From the NCBI GenBank assembly GCA_964539825.1, contig CAZIKF010000036.1, positions 1 through 52,480 on the forward strand: a stretch of DNA of 52,480 nt, in the 5' to 3' direction. Below are positions 25,097-34,094 of the stretch, piece by piece. The translations under genes and the position numbers were made by a program. Source of the stretch: CAZIKF01 sp964539825. Lineage in GTDB: Bacteria; Muiribacteriota; UBA6191. The notes beneath the pieces were generated by a model. That model worked only from the letters and a program-made list of their open reading frames with translations, did not search any database and was not told the DNA's origin. Numbering within the stretch: position 1 is the stretch's first letter; each line of letters begins with the position of its first letter.

Positions 25097-26021
25097 ACAA
25101 GAGCTCAACGAACTTCTCGATATGACTCTTCCCGAACTTGAGCGAAGGATCGCTTCCCAATTTCAGGGCTCGCTACCCTTTAAGGATATTTTACGGGTTG
25201 GTACCCGCTCGTTCCTGCTCTTGCAGAAGGACTCCATTCACCTCATCAACCCCGGGTCCGACGGACTGGACAGTGTCGCGCAGGTCATCTACGGAGTACG
25301 ATTGAAAAATACACCTCTTACTGGCATTTTTCTTACTCATAAATCAGATTCTTACACCAAGAATTTAAAATATTATGAGTATCTTGCCCAGAAAGAACCC
25401 ATGTCTTTTGACTATAAACTCCTGTGCCATGAGAAAAACTCGGATCTGGCACATAAACGACCGTGTTATACCCTCATGCAGGACGAGGAGTTTCTAAAGC
25501 TGGACGGTAGAAAATACCTGTTGCTCAAGACTCCCGGTCATAGCAAACGATCCGACCATATCTCAATTCTGGAGTTTGAACATAAAGTTCTATTCGTAGG
25601 TATTATGCTTCAGCCGCAGGGGGAGAGCTATGAATACTGCACCTTTCTTACCCCGGTCTCGAGCCATCAGTTTCCTGAGGACGCGAATCGCTCGATTGAA
25701 CTTCTCAAGAGCCTTCCCTTTGAACACGCTATTACGGGAGAAGGGGACCATCTTGATCAAGAGAGGGCATATCGATGGATGGCCATCACTCAAAGAACCT
25801 TCGAGAGAACAGCCTATTATTGTCGAAAGGTACTCTGGGATCAAGATCACGGGGATCTGCGTGAAAATGCCAGAGCCGTATTTCACTTTATGGCCATGGA
25901 TCGCAATATGAGCCTGGATCATGTTGAAAGTCGTTTTGATGAGAATGAAGATTCCACTGAATTCGATCTCTATGATTATCCTTCAATCGCCTATTACCTG
26001 CGAAAATTTGGGATGGGGTAG
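25077..26021 (+). CDS. Metallo-beta-lactamase-fold protein with degenerate metal site
   Basis: The layout matches an MBL fold: GTRSFLLLQKDSIHLINPGSD in strand 2, the loop FLTHKSDSYT where active members have THxHxDH, LLLKTPGHSKRSDHISIL, VLFVGIML where a GD metal ligand is expected, and HAITGEGDHL near the PGHG position. Most metal ligands are lost, so it is probably a non-catalytic member. The start is at ATG 25077 or GTG 25065; both overlap the uvrA end. It abuts the following gene directly. The C-terminal quarter (YRWMAITQRTF onward) is helical and unknown. Confidence 0.6.
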   Translation: MLKKQVRQELNELLDMTLPELERRIASQFQGSLPFKDILRVGTRSFLLLQKDSIHLINPGSDGLDSVAQVIYGVRLKNTPLTGIFLTHKSDSYTKNLKYYEYLAQKEPMSFDYKLLCHEKNSDLAHKRPCYTLMQDEEFLKLDGRKYLLLKTPGHSKRSDHISILEFEHKVLFVGIMLQPQGESYEYCTFLTPVSSHQFPEDANRSIELLKSLPFEHAITGEGDHLDQERAYRWMAITQRTFERTAYYCRKVLWDQDHGDLRENARAVFHFMAMDRNMSLDHVESRFDENEDSTEFDLYDYPSIAYYLRKFGMG

Positions 26022-26804
26022 ATGATGATACGACCCGCGCTGCTTGGATTTTTTATCTTCATAGGTACTGCTTGTGCAGTGAGCACTGGACAAATCATTG
26101 AATCAACCTCCATGGCGTTCGCGCAGTTGATCTATCTGATTCCAGCCGTAATCATAGCTACGGGGTTGCGCGGGGCATTCATCGCACGTAAGGTGATCGT
26201 GCTAGGAGATCACTACGGACAGAAAACTCCTACCTGGAATCCCATTCAATACCTGGATCCCATGGGTTCTCTGGCGGGCATCTTTTTTTTCTTTGGCTGG
26301 CCCCGTACAGCAGACTTTGATCGAAGGCTTTTCCACAATCCCCTGCGCGATGAAGTCCGACTTTATTTGTCGGCTTCAGGTTTCAATTTACTTTTTGCCC
26401 TGCTCTCACTCATAGCCATGTTACTGCTCCCGCATGCGAGAGGATTCCTACCCGACTTTGCCCTGTCCAATATCGAGTGGGTCTTGCAGATGATGGCACT
26501 TGTAAATCTCATGGTGGGTATCTACTCGTTTCTTCCCCTTTTCCCCTTACCTGGCTACGATCTGCTTTTTCGTTTTCTTTCTCCATATAACCGAATCAAG
26601 CTAGACCAAAAGCGTTCCATCACAATGCTGGTTTTAATGCTGTTGCTCTTTATCGGCAGACCCATTCTAGTTGCCCCGGTAGAGAGCCTCTTTCAAGTAT
26701 TAGTCTCGATGAGGCTGATAACATTGGGTGTTTTAAGCCTCTTGTTGGCCCATTGGCTTTTTCTGATAGAATTGCGCAAGACTAAAAAGGATAAAAAATC
26801 ATGA
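26022..26804 (+). CDS. Site-2-protease-like (M50) membrane protein without HExxH
   Basis: This 260-residue protein has about six hydrophobic segments. It keeps the M50 hallmark loop WNPIQYLDPMGSLAG followed by FFFGWPR, as in rhomboid-unrelated site-2 proteases. At the position of the zinc motif HExxH the protein reads GLRGAFIARKVIVLGD, so both metal His residues and the Glu are missing. The second motif (usually NxxPxPPLDG) reads LPLFPLPGYD with only the Asp kept (D180). It is therefore a probable pseudoprotease. It starts immediately at the stop of the pseudo-MBL gene and overlaps the deaminase gene by ATGA. Confidence 0.65.
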   Translation: MMIRPALLGFFIFIGTACAVSTGQIIESTSMAFAQLIYLIPAVIIATGLRGAFIARKVIVLGDHYGQKTPTWNPIQYLDPMGSLAGIFFFFGWPRTADFDRRLFHNPLRDEVRLYLSASGFNLLFALLSLIAMLLLPHARGFLPDFALSNIEWVLQMMALVNLMVGIYSFLPLFPLPGYDLLFRFLSPYNRIKLDQKRSITMLVLMLLLFIGRPILVAPVESLFQVLVSMRLITLGVLSLLLAHWLFLIELRKTKKDKKS

Positions 26805-28093
26805 CAGAACTGAATTATCTCACCCGTAAAGACATCAAAAAACTTCCTAAGACGGATCTGCATGTTCATTTGGATGGATCTGTACCTCCCCAACTCGTCT
26901 ATGATCTTGCCAAGGAGCAGGAAATTGATCTTGTGGAAGTCTCTCGTCGACTGGGTATCGGCGATTTGGAAACCGGTTCCGTAGAAGAGTTAGAGTCAAA
27001 AATATTCAAGGAAACCTATGATTCCCTATCTGAATACCTGGTTCCCTTTGAGTTTATTAACGAAGTTCTTCGATCTGAAAAAGGATTGGAGCGAGCAGCC
27101 TACGAACTCGCTAGCGATAATTTTCGAGAAGGGGTCCGTTATTTCGAATGCCGTTTTGCTCCTCAAAAACATTGGAAGAATGGATTCAAATGGCTGAACA
27201 TCATCAAGTCTGTCAGTGATGGTATGCAAGCAGCAGCCAATGAATTCAATCAGCAGGAGGAGGTCTTATCGGGGAGGGAACCCTCCTATAAATTTGGGCT
27301 GATTTTATGCGGTATGCGTATGATCAATGAGCATATGGGAGATTATTTTCGTTATCTCTTTGAGCTGCACGTGGGACTCGATTTACAAAACCTATCTTCC
27401 ATGGCTTCTCTTGAGGTAGCGAAGTTAGCTGATTTAGCGATAGAAGAAGGATTACCGGTAGTAGGATTTGATCTTGCGGGCCGCGAGGATGGATTTCCAG
27501 CCGAAGCGCATTTGAACGCTTATATGTATTGCTATGAGCGTGGTATTGGAACTACCTGCCATGCCGGCGAGGCCTATGGACCTGAGAGTATCAAATCAGC
27601 GGTTAAAGATTGTATGGCACGAAGAATTGGTCATGGAACCCAGCTCTTTAGAAAGGGGCAGATCCATAAACTCAACGAGGAAGGTAGAAAGCTATCGCGC
27701 GATCAGCGCAGGAGTTATGTCAGCGATATCGTCGAATGGATTGCTGATAACCGTGTCACTCTTGAAGTTTGTCTGAAGTCAAATTCTCAGACTCTGCCAG
27801 AGTATCGTGATCTTACAAAGCATCCCTTCCAGAATTTTCTGGATAAGCGAATTCGAATTGCTCTCTCCACGGATAACCGCGCCATTTCCCGGGTGAGCGT
27901 AACCGACGAATATGAGCGAGCTATCAACCTCTTTGACATCGATGAAAAACACCTGAAAAACCTCTGTATCGGAGGCTTTAAAGCAGCGTTTTTCCCCGGA
28001 ACTTACCTGGAAAAAAGAGCTTATATCTCAAAGGTTATTGATTATTATAATTCCACAATCCAGGAGATCAAAAAGAGCCACGGTATTTCGTAG
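26801..28093 (+). CDS. Adenosine-deaminase family amidohydrolase
   Basis: Zinc and catalytic motifs are intact: DLHVHLDGS (H21, H23), TTCHAGEAYG, RRIGHGTQLF, and STDNRAIS in the place of STDDP, with the second Asp changed to Asn as in the actinomycete-type branch. The enzyme should hydrolytically remove the 6-amino group from adenosine or a related nucleoside. Because the cell has MqnB, which acts on futalosine, this protein is a candidate aminodeoxyfutalosine deaminase. That is an inference, as the gene is not in the mqn operon. A middle insertion (about residues 40-80 and 130-160) makes it 430 residues, longer than the usual 340. It is coupled to the S2P-like gene by ATGA. Confidence 0.85.
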   Translation: MTELNYLTRKDIKKLPKTDLHVHLDGSVPPQLVYDLAKEQEIDLVEVSRRLGIGDLETGSVEELESKIFKETYDSLSEYLVPFEFINEVLRSEKGLERAAYELASDNFREGVRYFECRFAPQKHWKNGFKWLNIIKSVSDGMQAAANEFNQQEEVLSGREPSYKFGLILCGMRMINEHMGDYFRYLFELHVGLDLQNLSSMASLEVAKLADLAIEEGLPVVGFDLAGREDGFPAEAHLNAYMYCYERGIGTTCHAGEAYGPESIKSAVKDCMARRIGHGTQLFRKGQIHKLNEEGRKLSRDQRRSYVSDIVEWIADNRVTLEVCLKSNSQTLPEYRDLTKHPFQNFLDKRIRIALSTDNRAISRVSVTDEYERAINLFDIDEKHLKNLCIGGFKAAFFPGTYLEKRAYISKVIDYYNSTIQEIKKSHGIS

Positions 28094-28099
28094 TTGATC

Positions 28100-28633
28100 C
28101 TATTCCACGATGTGTAAGGAAGGATAGACCCGAATGATGCCCCAGTAAGTCTTCAGTCCCTGCCGGGCAACCACGGAGCGCCTGAGTAGAAAAATCTCTT
28201 TGAAGTACTCGTTTTCCAGTTTCAGGTTTTTCTGCAGGTACTGAACTAGCGGTTGGTAATCCTCTTCTGTGAAGGAGGGAATTCTCAGGAATAAAACCAG
28301 AATGCCACGACCATGTGTGCTCAGTGCCCTGGTATAGTCCTTACCCAGCTTCCTTTCTATGACAAGCTTGATGGCCTCATAAAAGGAGGTTCTATCCTGG
28401 TAGTCATGCTGGTCAGGAACCTGCAATTGACCCGCTTCAATGATTCGAGACTGCTCTTTACTCTCATGGACCCGGGTTTCTTCAATCCATACCCGACCTA
28501 TGGAGTCTTCGCAAAAAGCATCGGGAGGATCAGGCTGGTCAGTGATACGAAGTGACCGATGGTAGGCCTGATTATAAACAAGTAAAAACTCCTCCAGACG
28601 ATGTCGTTCATCCCGTTGTTTATCTACAGCCAT
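28100..28633 (-). CDS. Hypothetical protein, possible nuclease-like fold
   Basis: I do not recognise this 177-residue protein with certainty. The segment QPDPPDAFCEDSIGRVWIEET is reminiscent of proteins with a PPD....iGIE.T pattern, where an Asp and a Glu on adjacent strands could be the core of a PD-(D/E)xK-type nuclease. A predicted helix-rich part and a strand (RGILVLFLRIPSF) follow. It has no signal peptide. It converges on the deaminase gene with a 6-bp gap. The start is the first ATG and has no obvious Shine-Dalgarno. Confidence 0.45.
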   Translation of the reverse strand: MAVDKQRDERHRLEEFLLVYNQAYHRSLRITDQPDPPDAFCEDSIGRVWIEETRVHESKEQSRIIEAGQLQVPDQHDYQDRTSFYEAIKLVIERKLGKDYTRALSTHGRGILVLFLRIPSFTEEDYQPLVQYLQKNLKLENEYFKEIFLLRRSVVARQGLKTYWGIIRVYPSLHIVE

Positions 28634-28747
28634 GGAAGAGTCAGCCCCTCAAAAAACAAATGATCCCTATCACTATTCTAAGAAAATCGTAAAAAGCTGT
28701 AACAGATTCCTTCGATATTGACGGGTTGGACCCTATTGAGAGCAGAT

Positions 28748-29740
28748 CTACCTTACAATAATGCCCCTGAGGCCATCGGCTTGTACTTCTTTGCCGATTT
28801 CCTTGTGTTGGCTTGGCAGGTAACCCAATGTAAGGAGGGTATTCTCTACCTGAACTTCAGAAGTAATCACTCCCTTTGTTTTTCCTTCTACCGTGATACT
28901 TGTGTTCAGAATGGATCTACCGGACTCTACCTTGAATTCCATTGCAGCCAAAATCCGGTTTGTTCTTCCGTAGGTTCTTATGCGGGCAAAGACTTCCTGA
29001 CCCACAAAACATCCCTTTGAATAGGAGATTAGATTTTCCTGATCCAGTTCAGGAGTCAGGGTTTTTTCTCCGTCATATTCACAGCCCGGCAGGGGATAAA
29101 GGCTACGGATTCTCTGTGCTTCCAGGGAAGCAGAGGAGAGGGGCTCAAAATTCTCCTTCAGGAATTCTAAATCCGCATCGGGAGGAAAAAGCACTGTCAG
29201 TGAAGGGATGTTCAGAGGATTCCCTTTTAAGAATATTAACTGATCTCTACAAAGAACCTGGTGCTCTGTCCCTTCCATATCCAGTTGAAAGTATTCGCAT
29301 GCTTTCTTTTGAGATAATTCTCCTGGAAAAGTGATGCTGTGTAGATCATCCAGGGGCCTCAGGCTGACATCCTCCGTGAAAAGATATAGATCCAACTGCT
29401 CAAATAGCTTCTGATGCGCTGAGATTGGATACTGAAGATAAAAGGATTCCTTGTACCGAAAGACATTGGCTAATGCCAGGGTCTTGCCCTTAGGGGTATT
29501 GAAGGAATTTGACTGTCCTTCACCCGGTTGAATTTTTAATACCTCACCGGAAGCTTGCCCATTTAAATAACTCTGTCTATCCTCTCCACTCAATTCCAGA
29601 ACTCCCAGAAAGCTGCTGTCATAAAAGCAGGCTTGAGAATGTAAATCCACCGCACAGCCTGGTCCGGATGCACCGCAAGCTCCGTAATAGTCCTGTGGCT
29701 CTATGCTCGAATTTTTTAGCACTTTTTTTAAATCAATCAT
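28748..29740 (-). CDS. ygfZ: YgfZ/GcvT-like folate-binding protein (Fe-S cluster assembly)
   Basis: The diagnostic YgfZ motif KGCFVGQE, followed by FARIRTYGRTNRI, is present, with QRIRSLYPLPGCEYD before it. YgfZ proteins bind tetrahydrofolate and help repair or assemble Fe-S clusters in enzymes such as MiaB; relevant here since KamA and other radical SAM enzymes need clusters. I start at ATG 29740 (MIDLKKVLKNSS) because AGGA lies five bases upstream. The frame remains open to 29959, but the added residues do not look like the family. Length is 330 residues. Confidence 0.85.
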   Translation of the reverse strand: MIDLKKVLKNSSIEPQDYYGACGASGPGCAVDLHSQACFYDSSFLGVLELSGEDRQSYLNGQASGEVLKIQPGEGQSNSFNTPKGKTLALANVFRYKESFYLQYPISAHQKLFEQLDLYLFTEDVSLRPLDDLHSITFPGELSQKKACEYFQLDMEGTEHQVLCRDQLIFLKGNPLNIPSLTVLFPPDADLEFLKENFEPLSSASLEAQRIRSLYPLPGCEYDGEKTLTPELDQENLISYSKGCFVGQEVFARIRTYGRTNRILAAMEFKVESGRSILNTSITVEGKTKGVITSEVQVENTLLTLGYLPSQHKEIGKEVQADGLRGIIVR

Positions 29741-29991
29741 ATTGGTCCTGGCCTGGGTATGAGTTGGGGAAACTGCGCCGAGTCTATCAAATCCTTTCCA
29801 ACTGCTCCAATCTGTCGCCAATTTGGTCGTAAAGGGATCCTGTGATACTATAGGCATCCATGTGGCCTTGCTCCACATGATCCATTCCTTCTTTTCGCTT
29901 CCCAGGAAGCCCAGCAGGTACACTTTAGCCCGGAATTGTTTGAAGTATTCCTTAAACAAATGGAATGACGGGCCTCTGAAAGGGGAAACAC

Positions 29992-30633
29992 GTGCAAAAA
30001 ATCATGGAAGTAGAGACAAGCAGCCTGGCTGCGCTGACTTTTGATGGAAATGATCTGTGGATCAGTGATACTACTGAAAAAACCATCAAAAAAGTATCCA
30101 TTGCTGAACAACAGGTCTTAAAGGAAATCAAATTTCTACCCGGGGGTATACCCAGGGCAATGACCTTTGCCAATGATAGCCTGGTCGTGGCTAATTTCGA
30201 TCCTCTGGTAGGAGAGAGTTCTGAGTTGATCCAGATGAATGTCATGAATGGGAAGACTTTGAGAACCCTGACATGTCCAGAGGACCTGAATTCGGGCATA
30301 GTGTTTGACAACACTTATTTTTGGGGCTCTTCCTACGAGAAAAAGGAACTCTACAAATTTCATCCATTCAGTGGAGAAACCGACCTGGTAATATCAATGG
30401 AGTTTCCCGTGTGCGGACTTGCCTGGAACGGGGAGCACTTGATCGTTGGATTGGATAAAGATCCTGAGAAGAACTCAACCACGATCGCGATTCTTGACAT
30501 AGAGACCCAGAAGATTCTTGGGGAAACGGATGTTGAGGCTAAAATAGGTGGCCTTGCTTTCGCTGAGAATATGATTTTTTTTACAAATGTTGAGAAGAAA
30601 GAGATTCACGTAACCCGAATCAAAATGAATTAG
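29992..30633 (+). CDS. Small cytoplasmic beta-propeller-like protein
   Basis: This 213-residue protein is made of repeated blades with the pattern LAALTFDGNDLWISD, PRAMTFANDSLVVANF, SGIVFDNTYFWGSS, CGLAWNGEHLIVGLD, and IGGLAFAENMIFFTN. Five blades of about 40 residues suggest a YncE/SMP30/glutaminyl-cyclotransferase-like propeller. There is no signal peptide, which is unusual for such proteins. It starts with GTG supported by AGGGG six bases upstream. The IMPase-family gene follows after 5 bp. No ligand or catalytic residue can be named. Confidence 0.65.
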   Translation: MQKIMEVETSSLAALTFDGNDLWISDTTEKTIKKVSIAEQQVLKEIKFLPGGIPRAMTFANDSLVVANFDPLVGESSELIQMNVMNGKTLRTLTCPEDLNSGIVFDNTYFWGSSYEKKELYKFHPFSGETDLVISMEFPVCGLAWNGEHLIVGLDKDPEKNSTTIAILDIETQKILGETDVEAKIGGLAFAENMIFFTNVEKKEIHVTRIKMN

Positions 30634-30638
30634 ATTCT

Positions 30639-31424
30639 ATGTCTGAACCTGTAGAGTTGGATCAAAAAGAACTGAGATATAGAGCCCGGTCCTGGATGGT
30701 GGAGGCGGCTCAAATATCCAAAGATTCTTTTGGAATCAGCGGAGTGGAATTCAAAAGCGACGGGTCCGTGGTCACCGATGTGGATCGAAAAGTTGAAGAA
30801 CTGTTCCGTGGGCACATTCAAGGTCTGTATCCCACGCATCGTATCCTCGGTGAGGAATATGGGATCATCTCTGGAGGAAAAAGAGATTCTGATTCCCCGG
30901 TTTGGATCATTGACCCTATTGATGGGACTGAATCCTACTCTACTGAAATTCCGACCTATGCTCTTTCGCTGGCTTGTTATCACGAGGGCAAGTGTCTCTA
31001 TAGCATCGTGTCCCTGCCTTTTGTAAACCGTATCCTGGAGTTCTACTCTGATAGTGTCTGGGTGGACGGAAAGTCCCTGGATCGACGTAGTTTGCCTTTG
31101 ACCACAATTTTGGCTTCTTCCAACTTCTACCGGCATTTTCAGGTTGGAGAGCGTAACTGGAGCATTCGATGCCTCGGCTCATTTTGTTTTCATGCTGGTT
31201 ACCTGGTTCTGGGTTTGTGCCAGTTAGTGCTTACTACGAAGGCATCCGCATGGGATCTGGCGGGACTCTATCCTATGTTAATCAGCGAAGGATTTTGCAT
31301 CTATGACGCCACCGGGAAGCAAATTTCTCCTGACGTAGGTTCCACGCTTAAGGGTATTTCCAAACCATTTCTGATTTGCGAAGAGTCACAGAAGGAAAGA
31401 TTCCTGGGAGCAATTAAGTTTTGA
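30639..31424 (+). CDS. Inositol-monophosphatase family phosphatase
   Basis: The Mg2+-binding motifs are intact: GEEYG, then WIIDPIDGTESY (DPxDGT) and ASAWDLAGLYPML (the WD motif). VVTDVDRKVEELF marks the N-terminal Asp region. This superfamily includes inositol-, fructose-bisphosphate-, histidinol- and PAP-phosphatases. Sequence alone does not choose between them. The length of 261 residues is normal. It follows the propeller gene by 5 bp and converges on the receiver-kinase gene with a 2-bp gap. Confidence 0.85.
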   Translation: MSEPVELDQKELRYRARSWMVEAAQISKDSFGISGVEFKSDGSVVTDVDRKVEELFRGHIQGLYPTHRILGEEYGIISGGKRDSDSPVWIIDPIDGTESYSTEIPTYALSLACYHEGKCLYSIVSLPFVNRILEFYSDSVWVDGKSLDRRSLPLTTILASSNFYRHFQVGERNWSIRCLGSFCFHAGYLVLGLCQLVLTTKASAWDLAGLYPMLISEGFCIYDATGKQISPDVGSTLKGISKPFLICEESQKERFLGAIKF

Positions 31425-31426
31425 AC

Positions 31427-32533
31427 TTATGAATCATCCTCGATTTGTGGATTCTTTACAAATTCAATGAGAATCCGGGTACCGGTGTCTGCGGTACTCT
31501 GAATCTGCATGTTTGCTTCATGAGCCGCTAAGAGTCTCTTACAGGTAGGTAGCCCCAGCCCACTCCCCGGAACCATTCGAGAGGTGGGACCATTATCGGC
31601 AGAATCTGAGGCAAAGAATAGATTATCCAGGTTTTCGATAATTTCAGGGTCTATGCCTGTTCCATTATCCGCAATGCCCACCTTGATCACATCGCCCAGT
31701 TCCTGAAGAGAGACCTCAATATAGCCGTTCGCCTGACCCGCGATTGCCTTTCTGGCATTGTCTAAAAGGTTTAGGAAGACCTGAATCAGTTCAGTGGAAT
31801 TTCCATGAATAACGACCCGTTCCTCCGGTAGCGTCTGCATTCGAACGGGAGAGTCTTCAATTTCAAGGTTTCTTTCAAAATCATGATGTGCCTGCTCAAG
31901 GACTTCTCTTAAGTCGAGTTCTCTCCACTCATCCTTGGGATCAATACGAAATCTCCTCAGGTCGTCAACCAGGCCTGTGCCCCGGACCATTAATTCTTTT
32001 AAGTCGTCGAGTCGCTTATCAAAATACTCGGGCCCCTTTCGCTCATACATTTGAAGCGAGAGGCGGAAAGCTGAGAAGATGTTGTTGAACTCATGGGTGA
32101 GACCGCGCAATAGAGCCTCATAAGACTGAATCTGGTTTCTCATTCTGATCTGGTCTTCAGCGCGGCGCTGACGCAGTAGTGCCTTAATTCTTGCGATCAG
32201 TTCAGGATAGTGGGGGGGCTTAACAATATAGTCATTCGCTCCCGCTGACAGACACAAGACCATATCGTCCTTGGAAGCACGGGCAGTGAGCATGATGATA
32301 ATGAGTCCTCGAAATCGAGGCTGGGAACGGAGGTCTTTGAGGACTTCAAGACCCGACTTCTCCGGCATCATCCAGTCCAGAAGTATGACCCTTGGAATGG
32401 TCTGCTCCAAGACTTCATAAAGCTCTGCACCCGACGATAAAACCCGTACTGAAAAATGGGGTCTGAGCTGCTTCTCCACGATGAAGCGGTTCAGCTTATT
32501 GTCATCGACATAAAGGATGTCAACGAATTTCAT
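31427..32533 (-). CDS. Receiver-histidine kinase hybrid, receiver first
   Basis: Residues 1-120 form a receiver domain with D10, D11, phosphoacceptor D53 (ILLDWMMPEKSG) and K105 (YIVKPPHYP). A linker leads to the dimerisation helix with H147 (LLRGLTHEFNNIFSAF), then the ATPase domain with N-box LLDNARKAI, G1 box DNGTGID and G2 box PGSGLGL. There is no transmembrane segment, so it is a cytoplasmic kinase controlled through its own N-terminal receiver; an upstream kinase probably feeds it. It is read divergently from the next gene with 25 bp between them. No dedicated output regulator is seen nearby. Confidence 0.88.
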   Translation of the reverse strand: MKFVDILYVDDNKLNRFIVEKQLRPHFSVRVLSSGAELYEVLEQTIPRVILLDWMMPEKSGLEVLKDLRSQPRFRGLIIIMLTARASKDDMVLCLSAGANDYIVKPPHYPELIARIKALLRQRRAEDQIRMRNQIQSYEALLRGLTHEFNNIFSAFRLSLQMYERKGPEYFDKRLDDLKELMVRGTGLVDDLRRFRIDPKDEWRELDLREVLEQAHHDFERNLEIEDSPVRMQTLPEERVVIHGNSTELIQVFLNLLDNARKAIAGQANGYIEVSLQELGDVIKVGIADNGTGIDPEIIENLDNLFFASDSADNGPTSRMVPGSGLGLPTCKRLLAAHEANMQIQSTADTGTRILIEFVKNPQIEDDS

Positions 32534-32558
32534 AACTTAGCTATCGGATAAGTTCTTC

Positions 32559-34082
32559 ATGAATTCAATAGGGTTGGGCTTTGCTGTTGGCCTTCCATGC
32601 ACTAGACTGTGTCAATCCAAATTCTCTCGAGTACCCATTAGTCTAATGGAAAGAGCTACCACATTTCTATACCAGGAGTTCTTTAATCTCTCCGAGAGAA
32701 GCTCAAATGACCTGATCTCTTCCACAATTGATGAGATTTTTCACCCCAAAATCATGGATCACGGGGGTGTTGTATTGCAGCGAAAGGGTCCACTCCTGCT
32801 TTTAAAGATCCAGGATATTCATGAGGCAGAGGAGTACGTTGAAGACGCACTGGAACTGGTTGAGACCTTTGCCAGGAAGAGTGAGTCAGCCACCTTTCAA
32901 ATCCGCTTTTTTCTTTTCCAGTCAGATTCGCCTGAACCCGGTCCCTGGGAGAAAAACCTGGTAAGGTTTGCCCGCCAACATCTTCCTCGCGAGCCCGGAT
33001 TATTTTCTTCTCAAAAAATCTTTGGCGTCCGCTATCAGCTGGGTGAGATGGTCTATGAGGAGGGCAAGAGAGCTCTTTTCAGGATGCAAAAACTTCAAGC
33101 AGGTCCCCAAACTCAGTCCAGGCTGGGTACCGCCATCAAGACTTTTGCGGCCTTATTGATTCTATTCACAGTGGTACTGGGATACCAGGTTATGGCACCA
33201 AAGCTAGCTAATCTGTGGAGTAAGTATCACTATGGCCCCCTTATGAATGCCCTGGAAGAAGAGCGTTATAGCGCACTCTATTCCCGTCTGGAGGCCCGCT
33301 CAGGAGACGCAAGAGGCAGGGAACTTGATAGAGCACTGGAGGCCTACGGAAATCATTTGTGGGAACAGGGTTCTGGTTTTGGAAAGGATGTTTCCCGCGA
33401 ATCAGAGATGAAAAGATTAACTAAGCTGAGAAATTCCTTTCCATGGAGTGAGTCTGTGGAGTTTCATTCCCTGTTGTTTCAATCCCTGGTCTCCTCAAGG
33501 GGCGGTGGTGAAACCTTCGGGAACTGGCAGAAGCTGTATCATAACTACGCCGAGGGTTCCAGCTCCAGAACCGCCAGCCTGTTAGAGCTAATGTTAATCA
33601 TGGAAGCGGATCCCTACTTTTTACTTTCTCCAACCTGGAAAATCCTTCAAAAAGAAGAAAACACACGTCTTTCTCATGCCTGGAAACGTTCTGTTGCCGC
33701 AACCCTCTATTCTTCGCTTGACGGAAAGGAGCAATTTTTTGAGCAGGTTCGAGACTCGAGCCTCTCAGATCATTTGTTGACGGTTCTACGGCATACAGCT
33801 CTCTCGAACAACCCTGTGCTACAGGCTAATGCCTTTCGTTTGATCCTAAGCCACGATGTTCCAACGGCTGAGCAGGTACTTCATTTTCTACGGGTTCAGA
33901 CTGAGATGGGAGCACAGGTAAGAGAGGATTTAGTGCGTCTCTCAGAGCAGCCAAATCCCAGCACGGGTGCGAAGATTCTAGAGGTATTGGAAGAATTTCT
34001 CAGAGAGATACGCTCAAATCCAAAATTATCCTTCTATGAAGAGGATATACGCGTATGTATTGAGAAAATGAGAGCGAGATGA
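32559..34082 (+). CDS. Hypothetical single-pass membrane protein
   Basis: I do not recognise this protein of 507 residues. One transmembrane segment is visible at about 196-215 (FAALLILFTVVLGYQVM). A globular N-terminal part (about 180 residues) precedes it and a helix-rich C-terminal part of about 290 residues follows, likely alpha-solenoid-like. No catalytic motif is seen. The start may be 32559 or the ATG at 32646 (MERATTFLYQ); neither has a good Shine-Dalgarno. It faces the receiver-kinase gene divergently and ends 12 bp from the HD-GYP gene, which suggests a signalling context. Confidence 0.65.
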   Translation: MNSIGLGFAVGLPCTRLCQSKFSRVPISLMERATTFLYQEFFNLSERSSNDLISSTIDEIFHPKIMDHGGVVLQRKGPLLLLKIQDIHEAEEYVEDALELVETFARKSESATFQIRFFLFQSDSPEPGPWEKNLVRFARQHLPREPGLFSSQKIFGVRYQLGEMVYEEGKRALFRMQKLQAGPQTQSRLGTAIKTFAALLILFTVVLGYQVMAPKLANLWSKYHYGPLMNALEEERYSALYSRLEARSGDARGRELDRALEAYGNHLWEQGSGFGKDVSRESEMKRLTKLRNSFPWSESVEFHSLLFQSLVSSRGGGETFGNWQKLYHNYAEGSSSRTASLLELMLIMEADPYFLLSPTWKILQKEENTRLSHAWKRSVAATLYSSLDGKEQFFEQVRDSSLSDHLLTVLRHTALSNNPVLQANAFRLILSHDVPTAEQVLHFLRVQTEMGAQVREDLVRLSEQPNPSTGAKILEVLEEFLREIRSNPKLSFYEEDIRVCIEKMRAR

Positions 34083-34094
34083 ACTAGGAGCCTC

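Noticed and set aside
29741..29959. N-terminal extension of the ygfZ frame
   Set aside because: The added 73 residues do not fit the family, while ATG 29740 has AGGA five bases upstream.
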